DNA from: Cupriavidus alkaliphilus
GTDB lineage: Bacteria; Pseudomonadota; Gammaproteobacteria; Burkholderiales; Burkholderiaceae
Direction of reading: 5' to 3'
DNA length: 64,000 nucleotides
Assembly: GCF_900094595.1 (NCBI RefSeq)
Contig: NZ_FMAD01000004.1
Coordinates: 512,876 to 576,875 of the forward strand
This document shows, in pieces, positions 8,508 through 17,851 of the stretch. Both the position numbers and the translations under genes were made by a program. Position 1 is the first letter of the stretch; each line of letters begins with the position of its first letter. The notes beneath the pieces were generated by a model. It saw nothing but the letters and a program-made list of their open reading frames with translations. It did not search any database and was not told the origin of the DNA.

Positions 8508-8531
8508 CCCTCTCCCCATGAGGGGAGAGGG
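8508..8531. terminator. Hairpin after the efflux operon (CCCTCTCCCC palindrome)
   Basis: A perfect 10-bp stem (8508-8517 with 8522-8531) closes a 4-nt loop, 25 bp after the last permease stop codon. There is no T run, so factor-independent termination is uncertain. The arms are the same GGGAGAGGG motif as the repeat at 4051-4118, so it may equally be a member of that dispersed repeat family. Confidence 0.5.
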
Positions 8532-8630
8532 AGAACACCGTGCCCGGCGCGGCGCCATCCTTTCCTTGCCTTCTCCCCGGTGTCCGACTACAACCCGTAG
8601 TGATGCATGCTACGCGTCAGGACGCCCCCG

Positions 8631-9821
8631 ATGAACCTTGACCTGCTGGCCTCATTGCTGACTGCCGTGGTGGTGCTGTTGATCGGTACGCTGGTCAACC
8701 GCAGCGTCGGCGTGCTGTCGCGCTACAACATCCCTGATCCCGTCACCGGAGGCCTGCTGTTTGCGATCGTGGCGTCGACGGCGATGGCGGCGGTGAACTT
8801 CCGCGTGGTGATCGACCCCGGCATGAAGCCGGTGCTGCTGCTGATGTTCTTCGGCGGCGTCGGCCTCTGCGCCGACCTGCGCATGCTTCGGCGCGGCGGC
8901 AAGGCGCTGGTGATCTTCCTGGTTATCCTGCTGCCATATATCGTGGTGCAGAACGTGGTGGGCGTGGCCATGGCGCGGGTGCTGGACCTGCATCCGATCT
9001 TCGGCCTGGTGAGCGGCTCCATCACGCTGGTGGGCGGGCACGGCACCGGCGCCGCCTATGCCGAGCGCTTTGCCGAGGTCAACAACCTGCAGGCGGTGAT
9101 GGATTTGTCGATGACGGTGGCCACCGTCGGCCTGGTCGTCGGCGGCATCATCGGCGGACCGGTGGCGCAATACCTGATCTCGCGCTACCGGCTGCGCTCG
9201 ACCGCGCGCGAGGCCGGCGACACCGAGGACGAAGCGGCGGCGGTCTCGCCCATCACCACCGTGGGCGCGCTGGCGTCGCTGGCGGGCATCCTGGCCGCGG
9301 TGATCGGCGGACGCTGGATCGCCGCGCAGATGCCGACCGGCGCCATCACCATCCCGGGCTTCCTCTGGTGCATGATGCTCGGCATCGCCATCCGCAACCT
9401 GCTGCCCTTTGCCGGCATGCGCTTCGACGACCGCGCCACCGACCTGATCACCAATGTCTGCCTGTCGCTGTTCCTGGTGATGACGATGATGGCGCTGGAC
9501 CTGGCCGACGTGGCGATGTCCGCGGGTCCGTTCCTGCTGATCATCGCCATGCAGGTGGTGTTCATCATCCTCTACGTGGTGCTGGTGTGCTTCCGCTTCA
9601 TGGGGCGCGACTACGAGGCCGCGGTCAGCTCGGCCGCGTTCATCGGCTTCAACATGGGCTCGACCGCCACCGCCATGGCCAATATGCGCGCCATCACCGC
9701 GCGCTACGGGCCGGCGCCCACCAGCTACCTGATCACGCCGCTGGCCGGCGCGTTCTTCGTCGACCTGATGAATGCGTTCGTGCTGACCATGATGCTGGCG
9801 CTGCCGCTGATCGGGGGCTGA
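8631..9821 (+). CDS. gltS: Sodium/glutamate symporter GltS
   Basis: This 396-residue inner-membrane protein is a Na+/glutamate symporter of the GltS (ESS) family. It has about ten to twelve hydrophobic segments in two inverted halves. Family landmarks are YNIPDPVTGGLLFA near residue 40, SITLVGGHGTGAAYAERF in the first reentrant loop and IGFNMGSTATAMANMRAIT in the second. The start is placed at ATG 8631, which gives the usual family N terminus; a longer frame starts at 8607. The stop codon is one base from the start of a TAXI-domain lipoprotein gene, so the two are probably co-transcribed. Confidence 0.92.
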   Translation: MNLDLLASLLTAVVVLLIGTLVNRSVGVLSRYNIPDPVTGGLLFAIVASTAMAAVNFRVVIDPGMKPVLLLMFFGGVGLCADLRMLRRGGKALVIFLVILLPYIVVQNVVGVAMARVLDLHPIFGLVSGSITLVGGHGTGAAYAERFAEVNNLQAVMDLSMTVATVGLVVGGIIGGPVAQYLISRYRLRSTAREAGDTEDEAAAVSPITTVGALASLAGILAAVIGGRWIAAQMPTGAITIPGFLWCMMLGIAIRNLLPFAGMRFDDRATDLITNVCLSLFLVMTMMALDLADVAMSAGPFLLIIAMQVVFIILYVVLVCFRFMGRDYEAAVSSAAFIGFNMGSTATAMANMRAITARYGPAPTSYLITPLAGAFFVDLMNAFVLTMMLALPLIGG

Positions 9822-9822
9822 G

Positions 9823-11385
9823 ATGGGGGCTAAGATGCGGCGCCGCGCCCTATTGACCCTGCTGTTCGCCGTGCTGGCCAGCGCCTGGCTGGCGGGATGC
9901 GGCGGCGGCCCGGCCGCCGACGGCATTCGCGCCGGCGTCGAAGAGCGGCTGGCGCTGGCGCTGCCGCCGGGCACGGTGCAGGTGGTGGAGCTGGAGCGCC
10001 GCGGCTCGCAGGCCGATACCAAGGCCCCGGCGGGCGAGACGCGCCGCATCGTCTATTTCGACGCCCGACTGAAGCTGCTGCGCGACTATGACTTCGGCGC
10101 CTGGGATTCGCCCGGCGTGGCCGGCCTGGTGTCGGCGCTGGGCGCGGGGCCGCGCGGCATCACCGGTATCACCAGCGGCGGCAACAAGGCCGGCGACATC
10201 ATCCGCGCCCACGGCACCGCGCTGTATCGGCGCGACGGCGAGCGCTGGGTCGGCGTGCTGCCGGCCGGCTACCGCCCCGCCGAGGCCCCGACCGTCGCCA
10301 CCAATGCCCAGACCGGTCCGGCGGCGATCCTCGACGCGATGCGCAAGGTGATCGACTCGGTGCAGAAGGATGCCTCGCCGGCGCAGCGCGCGGTGATCGA
10401 GCAGGAACTGACCACCGCGCACGCCAATATCCGCGCGCGGCTGGCGCGGGTCAACGAAGGCTATGCCATTGCCGCCGGCGCCGAGCACGGCCAGTACCTG
10501 CGCTTTGCGCAAGCGCTGGTGGCCGGCACGCGCGTGCGCGCGATGCCGCTGGTCACGCACGGCGGCGAAGAGAACCTGCGCCTGCTGCGCGCGGGCAAGG
10601 TCTCGGTGGCGCTGGCGCAGGGCGATGCCGCGCTCGACGCCTACGAGGGCAAGGACGCCTTTGCCGACGACGGCCCGCAGGCCTCGCTGCGCGCCATCGG
10701 CAGCCTCTATCCGGAACCCGTACATGTACTGGTGCGCGACGGCGATCCGGCGCGCTCGGTGTCAGACCTGCGCGGCAAGCGCATCGCGGTGGGCGAGCGC
10801 GGTTCGGCCTCGCGCGGCACCGCGCTGCGCGTGCTGGCTGCGCACGGGCTGGCAGACAAGGACTTCAAGGCCGAGGAAGTGGGGCTGGGCACCGGCCTGG
10901 TGGCGCTGCGCCAGAACCAGGTCGACGCCGTGATCCAGGTGATCGGCGTGCCCGCCGACAGCATCCGCGATGCGCTCGCGGAAATGCCGCTGCGGCTGCT
11001 GCCGCTCGACGAAAAGGCCATCGCCGCGCTGGTGGGCCGCAAGGCGGGCTATTTCCGCGCATCGATTGCGCCGGGCACCTATCCCGGCCTGAGCGCGCCG
11101 GTGCGCACGATCGCCACCGCGGCCGTGCTGGTGACCGGCCCGGACCTGTCCGACGCCGAAGTGGCCGACCTGACGCGGCTGGTCTACCGCAACGGGCGCG
11201 ACCTGGTCGCGCGCGGCAGCGCCCAGGGCGGCCAGATCGCGGTGGCCACGGCGCGCCAGGGGCTGATGATTCCGCAGCATCTGGCAGCGGCCAAGGCACT
11301 GGACGCCATGGGCCCGGCCGGCGCCGCGCCGGGCGCGGCAAGGCCCGCTCCGCCGCCGGCAGCGTCCGGGACGCCGGTGAGATAG
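9823..11385 (+). CDS. Lipoprotein with TAXI-family solute-binding domain and extra N-terminal domain
   Basis: This 520-residue protein begins with a lipoprotein signal (lipobox LAGC, Cys near residue 26). The C-terminal part, from about residue 205 (EGYAIAAGAEHGQYLRFAQAL) to about 490, resembles TAXI-type TRAP solute-binding proteins. The preceding ~170 residues (with GPRGITGITSGGNKAGD) form a separate region I do not recognise. TAXI proteins normally serve TRAP permeases such as DctQM fusions, but here the partner gene is gltS, one base upstream. Both ATGs at 9823 and 9835 have a GGGGGCT-like site, so the start is uncertain by four residues. A Pro/Ala tail ends the protein. It may deliver substrate to a remote TRAP permease or assist GltS. 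Confidence 0.8.
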   Translation: MGAKMRRRALLTLLFAVLASAWLAGCGGGPAADGIRAGVEERLALALPPGTVQVVELERRGSQADTKAPAGETRRIVYFDARLKLLRDYDFGAWDSPGVAGLVSALGAGPRGITGITSGGNKAGDIIRAHGTALYRRDGERWVGVLPAGYRPAEAPTVATNAQTGPAAILDAMRKVIDSVQKDASPAQRAVIEQELTTAHANIRARLARVNEGYAIAAGAEHGQYLRFAQALVAGTRVRAMPLVTHGGEENLRLLRAGKVSVALAQGDAALDAYEGKDAFADDGPQASLRAIGSLYPEPVHVLVRDGDPARSVSDLRGKRIAVGERGSASRGTALRVLAAHGLADKDFKAEEVGLGTGLVALRQNQVDAVIQVIGVPADSIRDALAEMPLRLLPLDEKAIAALVGRKAGYFRASIAPGTYPGLSAPVRTIATAAVLVTGPDLSDAEVADLTRLVYRNGRDLVARGSAQGGQIAVATARQGLMIPQHLAAAKALDAMGPAGAAPGAARPAPPPAASGTPVR

Positions 11386-11410
11386 GGGATGCGGGATGCG
11401 CTGGCCGGCT

Positions 11411-11644
11411 TCAGCGCCGGCCCGATACGCCGTAGAACGTTCCTGCGCGTGGATTAGACACCACATAAGCGTGGCGCTGCGCCCAGAACTGTGCGGTACG
11501 GAAGGCTTCGGCCTCGCGCTCGCTCCAATCCGTTGCCAGCAACGGCAGGGCCTCGGCATCGGTGGTCAGGTAGACGCGCGCCTGGTAGCGCGCGGATTGC
11601 ATCGTGCCGGTACGGATGGTGCGGATCGTGACGTGGAGGGTCAT
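11411..11644 (-). CDS. Small conserved-looking protein, function unknown
   Basis: This 77-residue open frame starts at ATG 11644 and is the only plausible coding stretch between the TAXI gene and the DM13 gene. The product (MTLHVTIRTIRTG...) contains an alternating hydrophobic N-terminal strand and a WSEREAEAFRTAQFWAQRH helix, so it looks like a small folded alpha/beta protein. It has no signal peptide or recognisable family motif. The ribosome site (GAGAAG) is weak and 8 bp off. It could be a shadow frame. Confidence 0.45.
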   Translation of the reverse strand: MTLHVTIRTIRTGTMQSARYQARVYLTTDAEALPLLATDWSEREAEAFRTAQFWAQRHAYVVSNPRAGTFYGVSGRR

Positions 11645-11806
11645 AGGCAGCTTCTCGACAGGGCAACTACCAGATCATAACCACTTCCATGTGTTGGATT
11701 GGTGAAACCGTTGCGAATGTGCCAAGGCCGCCGACATGCCACGGCGCTGTCAGGTTCCTGCACCAGCGCCGACATACCGGCATCATCGTGCCTACTGGAG
11801 CCAGCC

Positions 11807-12280
11807 ATGCCTGCCCGGCCCGCCATCCTCGTCGTGACCCACCTCGCCATGCTGGCGGTCGGCTTCGCCGCCGGCATCTATGTGCTGCCGATCCTGACGG
11901 CGCAGCCTGGCGCCAGCGCCGGCCAGGTGCAGGCGGTATCGCAACAGGCGCGCTATACCGGCACCTTTCGCAAGGACCTGGCCGGCAGTGATGCGCTGCA
12001 CTGGGCCAGCGGCCGGCTCCATGTCTCGGCCAGCGCGCTCGCCTTCGAAGGCAGCGTGGCACCGGGTCCGGATTACCGGATCTACCTGGCGCCGGCGTTC
12101 GTCGACAACAAGGAAGCCTTCCTGCGGATCAAAGACCAGTCCCTGCAGGTGGCTGAACTGAAGACCTTCGGCAATTTCACCGTGGACTTGCCGGCCGGGG
12201 TAGACCCGTCCCGGTATGCGGCGGTGGTGATCTGGTGCGAGCGGTTCGGGCAGTTTATTGGCGCGGCGGGGTATCGGTAG
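11807..12280 (+). CDS. DM13-domain membrane-anchored protein
   Basis: This 157-residue protein has an N-terminal membrane anchor or uncleaved signal (about residues 5-28) and a periplasmic DM13 domain. The DM13 pattern is visible as GTFRKDLAGSDALHWASGRL, GPDYRIYLAPAFVD and the C-terminal VVIWCERFGQFIGAA with its single Cys. DM13 domains are proposed to take part in redox or electron-transfer reactions outside the cytoplasm, with the Cys as a possible redox site; this is a family-level proposal. The ATG at 11807 has GGAG upstream. It appears to be a single gene, convergent with the porin. Confidence 0.8.
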   Translation: MPARPAILVVTHLAMLAVGFAAGIYVLPILTAQPGASAGQVQAVSQQARYTGTFRKDLAGSDALHWASGRLHVSASALAFEGSVAPGPDYRIYLAPAFVDNKEAFLRIKDQSLQVAELKTFGNFTVDLPAGVDPSRYAAVVIWCERFGQFIGAAGYR

Positions 12281-12341
12281 GGATCGCGGGCAGGCTGCGG
12301 AGCAATGGCGCGGACGGAGCAACGAAGCACCCGGCCAAAGG

Positions 12342-12370
12342 AAAAAAGGGCCGATCAAGGCAACCGGCCC
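12342..12370 (-). terminator. Rho-independent terminator of the porin gene
   Basis: Read leftward, GGGCCG and CGGCCC (12365-12370 and 12348-12353) form a 6-bp stem with an 11-nt loop, followed directly by six T (12347-12342). It lies 95 bp downstream of the porin stop codon. Confidence 0.7.
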
Positions 12371-12464
12371 AACGAACCCCGCAAAACCAGCCGCAGGTGT
12401 CGATATGAGAGTTAAGCACCCGCCCGTGCAGGCATGGGCGCCTGCGGGCATCAGATGGCAATAC

Positions 12465-13532
12465 TCAGAAGCGGTGACGCAGGCCGATGGTGGCGCCGGT
12501 CTGGTTCTCGCCCGCGACTACGGTGCCCACGCCGTTCAGGCCCAGCGCCGAGCCCGACTTGTTCTTCGAGTAGCCCACGTTCAGGTACACGTCGGTGCGC
12601 TTGGACAGCGAGTAGTCCGCCGACAGCACGAACATCCACGGATCCGCATCGCTGTTGCGGGTGTCGTTGTAGTACGCCGCGCCGGTCAGCTGGAACGCCG
12701 GCGTGAAGCGGTACTGGGCGCCGGCCCAGTAGACGTTGCTGCGGGTCGCGGCCGCGGTGGCGCTGGACACGCCGTCGTCGCGCAGCCAGCGGTAGCCCGC
12801 GAACACCTTGGCGCCGCCGAAGGCGTAGGCCGCGCCCACGGCCGCGCGCTTGGCGGCGCGGTCCTGCAGCGCCACCGTGCCGCCCTGGAACTGGTCGTAG
12901 GCCGCGCCGACCGAGAAGCCGCCCGCCGCATACGACAGGCCGCCGCCGAAGTTGCGCCCGACCTTGGTCTCGCCCGGGATTTCGTTGTTGTCGCGGCCGA
13001 AGCTGTAGAAGCCGGTGGCGGTCAGGCCGCCGAACTTGCCGGTGTACTTGACGGCGTTGTCGGCGCGGCCGTTGAAGGCGGAGTCGACGCTGTTGAGCGA
13101 GTAGCGCGGGCCCACGCCCATCGGGTCGAAGGCGCCGAACAGGTCGTACAGCGCGTTCTGCTGGCGGCCCAGCGTGACCGCGCCCCAGCCGCCCTGCAAG
13201 CCAACGTAGGCCTGGCGGCCGAACAGGCGGTTGCCCTGGCCCGAGGTGCCGGTGTCGACGTCGAAGCCGCTTTCCAGCACGAAGATGCCCTTCAGGCCGC
13301 CGCCCAGGTCTTCGGTGCCGCGCAGGCCCCAGCGCGAACCGGACAGGTTGCCCGAGTTCAGGCGCGCGGCCGTGCCTTCGGCGCCGCCGCTGCCCGGCAC
13401 GTTGCTGATCACTTCGACGCCGGCATCGACGATGCCGTAGAGCGTCACGTTGGACGTGGATTGGGCCGACGCCACCCCGGATGCGGCCGACGCGGCCGCT
13501 GCTGCCGTCATTGCAAGGAGAGCTTTCTTCAC
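12465..13532 (-). CDS. Gram-negative porin (Porin_4 family)
   Basis: This 355-residue outer-membrane protein starts at a GTG (VKKALLAMTAAAAAS) that gives a standard Sec signal peptide cut after ASAQS near residue 24. The mature part begins SNVTLYGIVDAGVEV, the hallmark of betaproteobacterial trimeric porins, and ends with a C-terminal Phe (IGLRHRF) needed for BAM-dependent insertion. Internal motifs include SRWGLRGTEDLGGGL, RLFGRQAYVGLQGGWG and LGRQQNALYDLF. Length fits a 16-strand general diffusion porin. It is transcribed alone, divergent from the PBP gene, and has a terminator downstream. Confidence 0.93.
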   Translation of the reverse strand: MKKALLAMTAAAAASAASGVASAQSTSNVTLYGIVDAGVEVISNVPGSGGAEGTAARLNSGNLSGSRWGLRGTEDLGGGLKGIFVLESGFDVDTGTSGQGNRLFGRQAYVGLQGGWGAVTLGRQQNALYDLFGAFDPMGVGPRYSLNSVDSAFNGRADNAVKYTGKFGGLTATGFYSFGRDNNEIPGETKVGRNFGGGLSYAAGGFSVGAAYDQFQGGTVALQDRAAKRAAVGAAYAFGGAKVFAGYRWLRDDGVSSATAAATRSNVYWAGAQYRFTPAFQLTGAAYYNDTRNSDADPWMFVLSADYSLSKRTDVYLNVGYSKNKSGSALGLNGVGTVVAGENQTGATIGLRHRF

Positions 13533-13853
13533 TGTAGTTTCTCTGTGTTCTGTTTGAGGCACGACACCGCACCGGACCCAGGGCCCGATCGTCATGGAGC
13601 GTCATGGCGAACCGGCCCAGCCGGGCAACCCGGCAACGGCGCATCGTCCGCACGAGTGGCGGCCCCGGCATTGTGGCGGCGCAATATGAAAGCTTTGTGA
13701 CCCATGATACGCAGCAGGAAGTGGCGCATCTCGCCCGGCTGGGGGTTTTCCCTGTAACGGGTGGGAACGTTTTGGTAGGATGCAGGCTTTTCCGACGACG
13801 GTAATGCCAGTGTTCCGTGCCGCCCCGCGCCTGTGCCTCGACCGCTTCGCCTC
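13533..13853. other. Divergent intergenic region between porin and PBP genes
   Basis: These 321 bp must hold the promoters of the leftward porin and the rightward PBP gene. I find no convincing -35/-10 pair, repeat or RNA motif. AT-richer patches near 13680-13700 and 13740-13780 are the likeliest promoter zones. Only short shadow reading frames cross it. Confidence 0.4.
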
Positions 13854-16466
13854 ATGAAGCTGGCTGAGATCAAGACCCGGCTTGCCCCGCTGCTTGCCTC
13901 GTTCCCGGCTTCACTGCCTGCTCCCCTGCGGCGAGGCCTGTCCCGGCTGGCGGCCCGCACCGCGCGCGCCGGCCTGACCCGCCCCGGCACGCTGCGCCCC
14001 ACCCGGCGCGGCCTGCTGTTCGGCCTGGCCGCGATTCCTGCGGCGCTGCTGCTCTATGTGCTGGTGCTGATCCCGTTCACGCCGGGCATCAGCGATATCC
14101 GCAAGGCCAAGTCCGAGCAGCCGGCCCAGGTGCTGTCCGCCGACGGCAAGGAGCTGGCGGTGTTCAAGTGGGCCAACCGCGACTGGGTGCCGCTCAAGCA
14201 GATCTCGCCCCACGTGGTGGCGGCGCTGATCTCCACCGAGGACCACCGCTTCTACCAGCACCATGGCCTGGACTGGCGCCGCATCGCCTCGGCCGCGCTG
14301 CATACGTTTTCCGGTGACCGCCAGGGCGGATCCACCATCACCCAGCAGCTGGCGCGCAACCTCTATCCCGACGAGATCGGCCGCGCCCCCACGCTGACGC
14401 GCAAGCTCAAGGAAGCGATCACCGCACTGAAGATCGAGGCGCTCTACACCAAGGACGAGATCCTCGAGACCTATCTCAACACGGTGCCGTTCCTGTACAA
14501 CGCCTTCGGCATCGAGATGGCGGCGCGCACCTACTTCGACCGCCCCGCCCGCTCGCTCGACGTGCTGCAGAGCGCCACGCTGATCGGCATGCTCAAGGGC
14601 AACAGCTACTACAACCCGGTGCTCAACCCCGAGCGCGCGCTGGACCGGCGCAATACCGTGCTGGGGCAGATGGTCAAGCGCGGCAAGCTCGACGCGGCGC
14701 GCTACGAGCAGCTGAAGAAGCGCCCGCTGCGCATCGACTTCGAGCGGCAGACCGAGCCGCCCGGTCCCGCGCCGCACTTTGCGCAGCAACTGCGCAAGTG
14801 GCTGATCGGCTGGGCCGACCGCAACGGCTACGACATCTACGCCGACGGCCTGGTGGTCCACACCACCATCGACGCGCGCCTGCAGGCCATGGCCACGCAG
14901 GCCGTGGCGCAGCAGGGCAACCGGCTGCAGGCAGTTGCCAACGCCGCCTGGGCGCCGCGCGCGGGCTGGGCCGCCAACAAGCCGCTGGTGCAGGCTTTCG
15001 TGCGCGAGACCCCGGAGTACCGCACCGCCGTCGCCGCCGGCACGGCGCCCGAAGAGGCACTGCGCCACCTGATGGCCGACAGCGCCTTCCTGCGCGCGCT
15101 GCACCAGAGCAAGACCCGGATCCAGGCCGGCTTCCTGGCCATCGACCCGCGCAACGGCGAGATCCGCGCCTGGGTCGGCAGCCGCGACTACACCCAGGAC
15201 GCGTTCGACCACGTGCAGCAGGCGCGCCGCCAGCCGGGTTCGACCTTCAAGCCCTTCGTCTACGGCGCGGCCTTCGACGAGGGCAAGACCCCCGACGATA
15301 CGCTGGTGGACCAGCCGGTGGAAATCGAGCTGGCCGGCGGCGAAGTCTGGCGCCCCAGCGACGAAGGCCGCCCCACCGGCCGCGCCATGACGCTGCGCGA
15401 CGGCCTGGTCTATTCGCGCAACACCATCACCGCGCAGCTGATGCAGGAAGTGGGCCCCGCGCGCGTGGCGCGGCTGGCGCGCAACATGGGCGTGCGCGAC
15501 AGCCAGCTCGACGTGGTGCCGTCGCTGGCGCTGGGCACCAGCCCGGTCACGCTGAAGGAAATGGTGGCCGCCTACGGCACCATCGCCAATGCCGGCGACT
15601 ACATCGCGCCGACCATGGTGACGCGCATCGAAGACCGCCGGGGCAATGTGCTGCAGGTGTTCCGCCCCGCGCGCGCCGAGCACGCGCTGCCCGCCGCCGC
15701 CACGCAAACCCTGCTCGACGTGATGCGCGACGTGATCGACCGCGGCACCGGCGCCGGCATCCGCTCGCGCTTCGGCATCCGCGCCGACGTCGCCGGCAAG
15801 ACCGGCACCACCCAGGACAATGCCGACGGCTGGTTCATCCTGATGCATCCGGAGCTGGTGGCGGGCGCCTGGGTGGGCTTCAACGACAGCCGCATCACGC
15901 TGCGCAGCGACTACTGGGGCCAGGGCGCGCACAGCGCGCTGCCGATGGTGGGCGACTTTTACCAGCGCGCCCTGCGCGCGCGCATCATCGATGGCCGCGC
16001 GCGCTTTGCCGAGCATGAGGAAACGCACGTGTTCGCCTCGCTGGGCACGCAGCTGCGCGGCTGGTTCAGCCAGCTGTTCACGCGCGACAAGGCCAGCGAG
16101 ACCACGACCCCGCGCCCGGCGCCGCGCCGGCCGGCGTTGCCGGCGCAGGAAGCCGAACTGCCGCCGCCGGCGGGCGCGGCCTCGGCCGTGGCGGCGGACA
16201 GTGACCACGATGAGTCCAGCCTGGCGCTGGACCGGGGGGAAACGGTGATAGCGGTGCCGCCGCCGGACCTCAACGCGGGCAGCGCGCCGGTTGCGCCGCC
16301 CCCGGCGCCTGAACCGGCCCCGCCAGCCAACCTGCCCCCGGCCTCCCCCACGCCAGCGACCCCGCCGGCTCCGGCTCCGGCGCCAACACCTACTCCGACG
16401 CCAACGCCCGCGGCACCGATCACGCCGCTCGCACCCACCATCATCACCCCCGCCGGCCAACGATAG
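13854..16466 (+). CDS. Class A penicillin-binding protein (PBP1A-like glycosyltransferase/transpeptidase)
   Basis: This 870-residue bifunctional enzyme polymerises and cross-links peptidoglycan at the inner membrane. After a basic cytoplasmic tail there is one membrane helix (about residues 47-68). The GT51 domain carries STEDHRFYQHHGLDW with the catalytic Glu and QGGSTITQQLARN. The transpeptidase domain has the SxxK motif in QPGSTFKPF, then YSRNT (SxN) and the KTGTT box. The C-terminal ~120 residues are Pro/Ala-rich and probably unstructured, with a run of PTPTPTPT-type repeats. An upstream GTG at 13833 would add seven residues. It stands alone, divergent from the porin gene and convergent with the DUF1501 gene. 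Confidence 0.92.
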   Translation: MKLAEIKTRLAPLLASFPASLPAPLRRGLSRLAARTARAGLTRPGTLRPTRRGLLFGLAAIPAALLLYVLVLIPFTPGISDIRKAKSEQPAQVLSADGKELAVFKWANRDWVPLKQISPHVVAALISTEDHRFYQHHGLDWRRIASAALHTFSGDRQGGSTITQQLARNLYPDEIGRAPTLTRKLKEAITALKIEALYTKDEILETYLNTVPFLYNAFGIEMAARTYFDRPARSLDVLQSATLIGMLKGNSYYNPVLNPERALDRRNTVLGQMVKRGKLDAARYEQLKKRPLRIDFERQTEPPGPAPHFAQQLRKWLIGWADRNGYDIYADGLVVHTTIDARLQAMATQAVAQQGNRLQAVANAAWAPRAGWAANKPLVQAFVRETPEYRTAVAAGTAPEEALRHLMADSAFLRALHQSKTRIQAGFLAIDPRNGEIRAWVGSRDYTQDAFDHVQQARRQPGSTFKPFVYGAAFDEGKTPDDTLVDQPVEIELAGGEVWRPSDEGRPTGRAMTLRDGLVYSRNTITAQLMQEVGPARVARLARNMGVRDSQLDVVPSLALGTSPVTLKEMVAAYGTIANAGDYIAPTMVTRIEDRRGNVLQVFRPARAEHALPAAATQTLLDVMRDVIDRGTGAGIRSRFGIRADVAGKTGTTQDNADGWFILMHPELVAGAWVGFNDSRITLRSDYWGQGAHSALPMVGDFYQRALRARIIDGRARFAEHEETHVFASLGTQLRGWFSQLFTRDKASETTTPRPAPRRPALPAQEAELPPPAGAASAVAADSDHDESSLALDRGETVIAVPPPDLNAGSAPVAPPPAPEPAPPANLPPASPTPATPPAPAPAPTPTPTPTPAAPITPLAPTIITPAGQR

Positions 16467-16502
16467 TCGCTGAACCAGGCGTTTCGTCCGCCGGGACGCG
16501 GC

Positions 16503-17834
16503 TCATACCAATCCGATATCCCGCGCCGCGACGCCCGGAAACACCTGCGCCAGCCGCTCCGGATCCAGCCCGTACAGCCTGCGGAACAGCCCGCCCAGCA
16601 GCGCCCGGTACTCGTTGCGCACCGGCCAGTCGCGATTCTGGTTGAGCGTGGCCGGCTCCAGCGCGACCTGTTCGCCCGCGATGCGGCCACCGCGCACGCT
16701 GCCGCCCAGCACCCAGTAGACCGTGCCGTGACCGTGGTCGGTGCCGCGCGTGCCGTTCTCGCGGAAGGTGCGGCCGAACTCGGACAGCACCACCACGGTG
16801 GTCTTGCTCCATGCGGGACCCATCTCCGCGGCAAAGGCCGACAAGCCGCGGCCCAGGTTGTCGAGCAGCCCGGCCAGCTGGCCCTGCGCGGCGCCCTGGT
16901 TGACGTGGGTGTCCCAGCCGCCCACGTCGATAAAGCCCAGGTTGAAGCGCTCGCGCATCAGCCCCGCCATGCGCCGGGCCTCGAGCTCGAAGCCGCGCGC
17001 GCTGAGCGCGCGGCGGCTGGCAGCCTGCATCTCCTGCTGGCGCGGCGCCATCGTGGCCGGGCCAGAGCCAGCCATGCCGTCCTTCGGCGCTTGCGCCTGC
17101 GCCTGGCGCGCGACGGTCTCGCGCAGCTCGAAGCCCTCGTCGATCAGTGACTCGAAGCGCGTGCCGCGATACATCTGCGCCAGCAGCTTCGCCTGGCGCG
17201 CATCGAACGGGGCGCGGCCGCTGCCCTTGAGCGAGACGTTGGGCACGTCGCGCGGGCCGGACAGCACCAGCGGCAGCCCGTCGGTGAACGCCACCGGCGC
17301 AGCCTGGCCGCCCATGGCCTGGGCCAGCCGGTTGAGGAAGCCGCTGCCGCGCAGCGCAGCCGCGGCCTGGCGGCTTTCGTCATGGCCGGGCAGGCCGGCC
17401 TCGATACCGTCCTGGGTCTCGAAGTGGCTGCGCGACAGGTCGTGCGTGCCGGCGAACGGCACAAAGGCCAGCTGGCCCTGTTGCCACAATGGCAGCAGGG
17501 TCGGGGACAGGGCCGGGTGCAGGGCCCAGTCGCCAATGCCGCGCGCGGCGCTGTCGGCGTTAAAGGCGGACGCCAGCGCCACCGCGGCGTCGGGATCCGC
17601 GTCGGCACCCGGCGCGGGTGGACGGCGGATGGCGATATTGGGCCGCGCCGCGTAGTAGAAATCGCTGCCAGCCGGCACCAGCACGCTGGCGGCGTCATAG
17701 CCGCCGCGCAGGAATACCAGCAGGAAGCGCGCGTCGGCCTGCGCGGGCAGCGCGTAGACGCGCGAGGCGATGGCGGGCAGCGCCAGCCCCAATGCGGCGC
17801 CACCCATCGTCTTGAGCCATTGTCGGCGTTGCAT
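16503..17834 (-). CDS. Tat-exported DUF1501 protein
   Basis: This 443-residue protein starts MQRRQWLKTMGGAALG, a twin-arginine signal that predicts folded export to the periplasm. The mature part is a DUF1501 domain, related to the alkaline-phosphatase/sulfatase fold: LLVFLRGGYDAASVLVP near the N terminus, FIDVGGWDTHVNQG, then VVVLSEFGRTFRENGTRGTDHGHGT near the C terminus, with the Asp/His residues that bind metal in that fold. It follows the DUF1800 gene by 17 bp, and the two families almost always occur together. Their shared role is unknown. The long upstream extension of the frame belongs to the DUF1800 gene. Confidence 0.9.
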   Translation of the reverse strand: MQRRQWLKTMGGAALGLALPAIASRVYALPAQADARFLLVFLRGGYDAASVLVPAGSDFYYAARPNIAIRRPPAPGADADPDAAVALASAFNADSAARGIGDWALHPALSPTLLPLWQQGQLAFVPFAGTHDLSRSHFETQDGIEAGLPGHDESRQAAAALRGSGFLNRLAQAMGGQAAPVAFTDGLPLVLSGPRDVPNVSLKGSGRAPFDARQAKLLAQMYRGTRFESLIDEGFELRETVARQAQAQAPKDGMAGSGPATMAPRQQEMQAASRRALSARGFELEARRMAGLMRERFNLGFIDVGGWDTHVNQGAAQGQLAGLLDNLGRGLSAFAAEMGPAWSKTTVVVLSEFGRTFRENGTRGTDHGHGTVYWVLGGSVRGGRIAGEQVALEPATLNQNRDWPVRNEYRALLGGLFRRLYGLDPERLAQVFPGVAARDIGLV

Positions 17835-17851
17835 GGTGCTCTCCGTTGCCT

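Noticed and set aside
13911..16460. An 849-codon leftward frame opposite the PBP gene
   Set aside because: Low-complexity Arg/Gly/His product, antisense to a complete class A PBP.
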